From positions 1 through 14,806 of the forward strand of contig JAKSBM010001010.1 in NCBI GenBank assembly GCA_022361135.1: 14,806 nucleotides of DNA. Reading direction: 5' to 3'. This document shows positions 14,322-14,806 of the stretch, piece by piece. Position 1 is the stretch's first letter. Each line of letters begins with the position of its first letter. A program made the translations under genes and the position numbers. Source of the stretch: Desulfobacterales bacterium (GTDB lineage: Bacteria; Desulfobacterota; Desulfobacteria; Desulfobacterales; Desulfobacteraceae). Below the pieces are notes generated by a model. It was given only the letters and a program-made list of their open reading frames with translations. It was not told the DNA's origin and did no database searches.

Positions 14322-14345
14322 GCCCGGACAGCTTTGTCTCCGGGC
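14322..14345 (+). terminator. Hairpin between ligase and ABC gene
   Basis: GCCCGGACA (14322-14330), loop GCTT, then TGTCTCCGGGC (14335-14345) fold with a two-base bulge. A T-rich stretch (ATTTTTTAATTT) starts some 15 bases later, too far for a textbook terminator. It may end ligase transcripts or act as a leader structure for the ABC gene. Confidence 0.35.
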
Positions 14346-14387
14346 CGGGGATATCCTTCAATTTTTTAATTTGGGAGGTCTTTCCAC

Positions 14388-14806
14388 ATGGAGCACCTGG
14401 AAATTTCCGACGTCACCCTTGCCTTCGGCGGGCTCAAGGCCCTGTCCGACGTGGACATGACCATTGAGCCGGGCTTGATCACCTCCATCATCGGGCCCAA
14501 CGGAGCCGGGAAAACCAGCATACTCAATTGTATTTCCGGTTTCTACCATCCCAACCGGGGGGAAATCTCGTACAAGGGACGGGACATTGCCCATGCCTCC
14601 CCCCACAAAATATCCACCCTGGGCATTGCCCGGGCCTTCCAGAATCTGGAACTCTTTTCCGGACTTTCGGTTCTGGAAAATCTCCTCCTGGCCCGGCACA
14701 AACATCTGAATTACTCCCTACTCCATGCCATTTTCTTCCATGGCAAAGCCTCGCGGATCGAGGCGGAAAACCGGGCCTATGTGGAGGAAATCGATGATTT
14801 CCTCCA
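14388..14806 (+). CDS. LivG-type ABC transporter ATP-binding protein (partial, runs off window)
   Basis: The visible 139 residues are the N-terminal part of a branched-chain amino acid (HAAT/Liv) type ATPase. Walker A is GPNGAGKTS (36-44), with the typical lead-in LAFGGLKALSDVDMTI and a Q-loop at AFQNLELF (Q85). The signature motif and Walker B lie beyond the window edge. GGGAGG (14373-14378) lies nine bases before the ATG. The family imports branched-chain amino acids, but in many anaerobes copies beside acyl-CoA ligases serve aromatic or aliphatic acids. Related permease and binding-protein genes probably follow outside the window. Confidence 0.9.
   Translation, partial: MEHLEISDVTLAFGGLKALSDVDMTIEPGLITSIIGPNGAGKTSILNCISGFYHPNRGEISYKGRDIAHASPHKISTLGIARAFQNLELFSGLSVLENLLLARHKHLNYSLLHAIFFHGKASRIEAENRAYVEEIDDFL

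Overview
The window reads as bacterial chromosome, GC-rich in the genes with a visibly AT-rich first ~300 bases. The gene mix suggests an anaerobic Desulfobacterota (Desulfobacteraceae-like sulfate reducer): a short-chain acyl-CoA dehydrogenase, a type II branched-chain aminotransferase, an XRE-cupin regulator, a FlgO-type lipoprotein, a fatty/aromatic acyl-CoA ligase next to a Liv-type ABC gene, and PAS/GAF histidine kinases. This is inference from gene families; there is no rRNA or other phylogenetic marker here.

Layout. 1-526: AT-rich stretch, a minus-strand remnant with one perfect EF-hand loop, and a ~205-base imperfect inverted repeat that looks like a small mobile hairpin. 594-1037 (minus): stand-alone TIR-like (ThsB/DUF1863-type) protein. 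It diverges from a TetR/CecR-like regulator (1154-1801), with two overlapping palindromic operators in front of the regulator. The regulator is followed closely by an amidase-signature enzyme (1830-3245). After a terminator come two lipoproteins (3511-4191 and 4216-4758, the second FlgO-like), ending at a strong bidirectional terminator.

4870-7924 (all minus): branched-chain aminotransferase, XRE-cupin regulator and acyl-CoA dehydrogenase, transcribed in that order. Together they fit branched-chain amino acid/acyl-CoA metabolism under local control. A 519-base segment without a convincing gene follows. Then come a 65-residue protein with a duplicated CxxCGNEAE motif, a terminator, and a signalling group: a single-receiver response regulator (8705-9202), a sensorless histidine kinase (9311-10063, minus) and a PAS-PAS-GAF histidine kinase with a C-terminal cysteine cluster (10213-12594).

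The window ends with an AMP-forming acyl-CoA ligase-like protein whose P-loop and A10 lysine are non-standard (12690-14192), and the start of a LivG-type ABC ATPase (14388 to the edge). This may be the start of an uptake-and-activation locus for an organic acid or amino acid.

The most interesting items are the orphan TIR-like protein beside the mobile-looking hairpin, the cysteine cluster inside the kinase ATPase domain, and the acyl-CoA ligase lacking canonical adenylation residues. No complete new system could be demonstrated. No CRISPR array, tRNA, rRNA or complete insertion sequence was seen.
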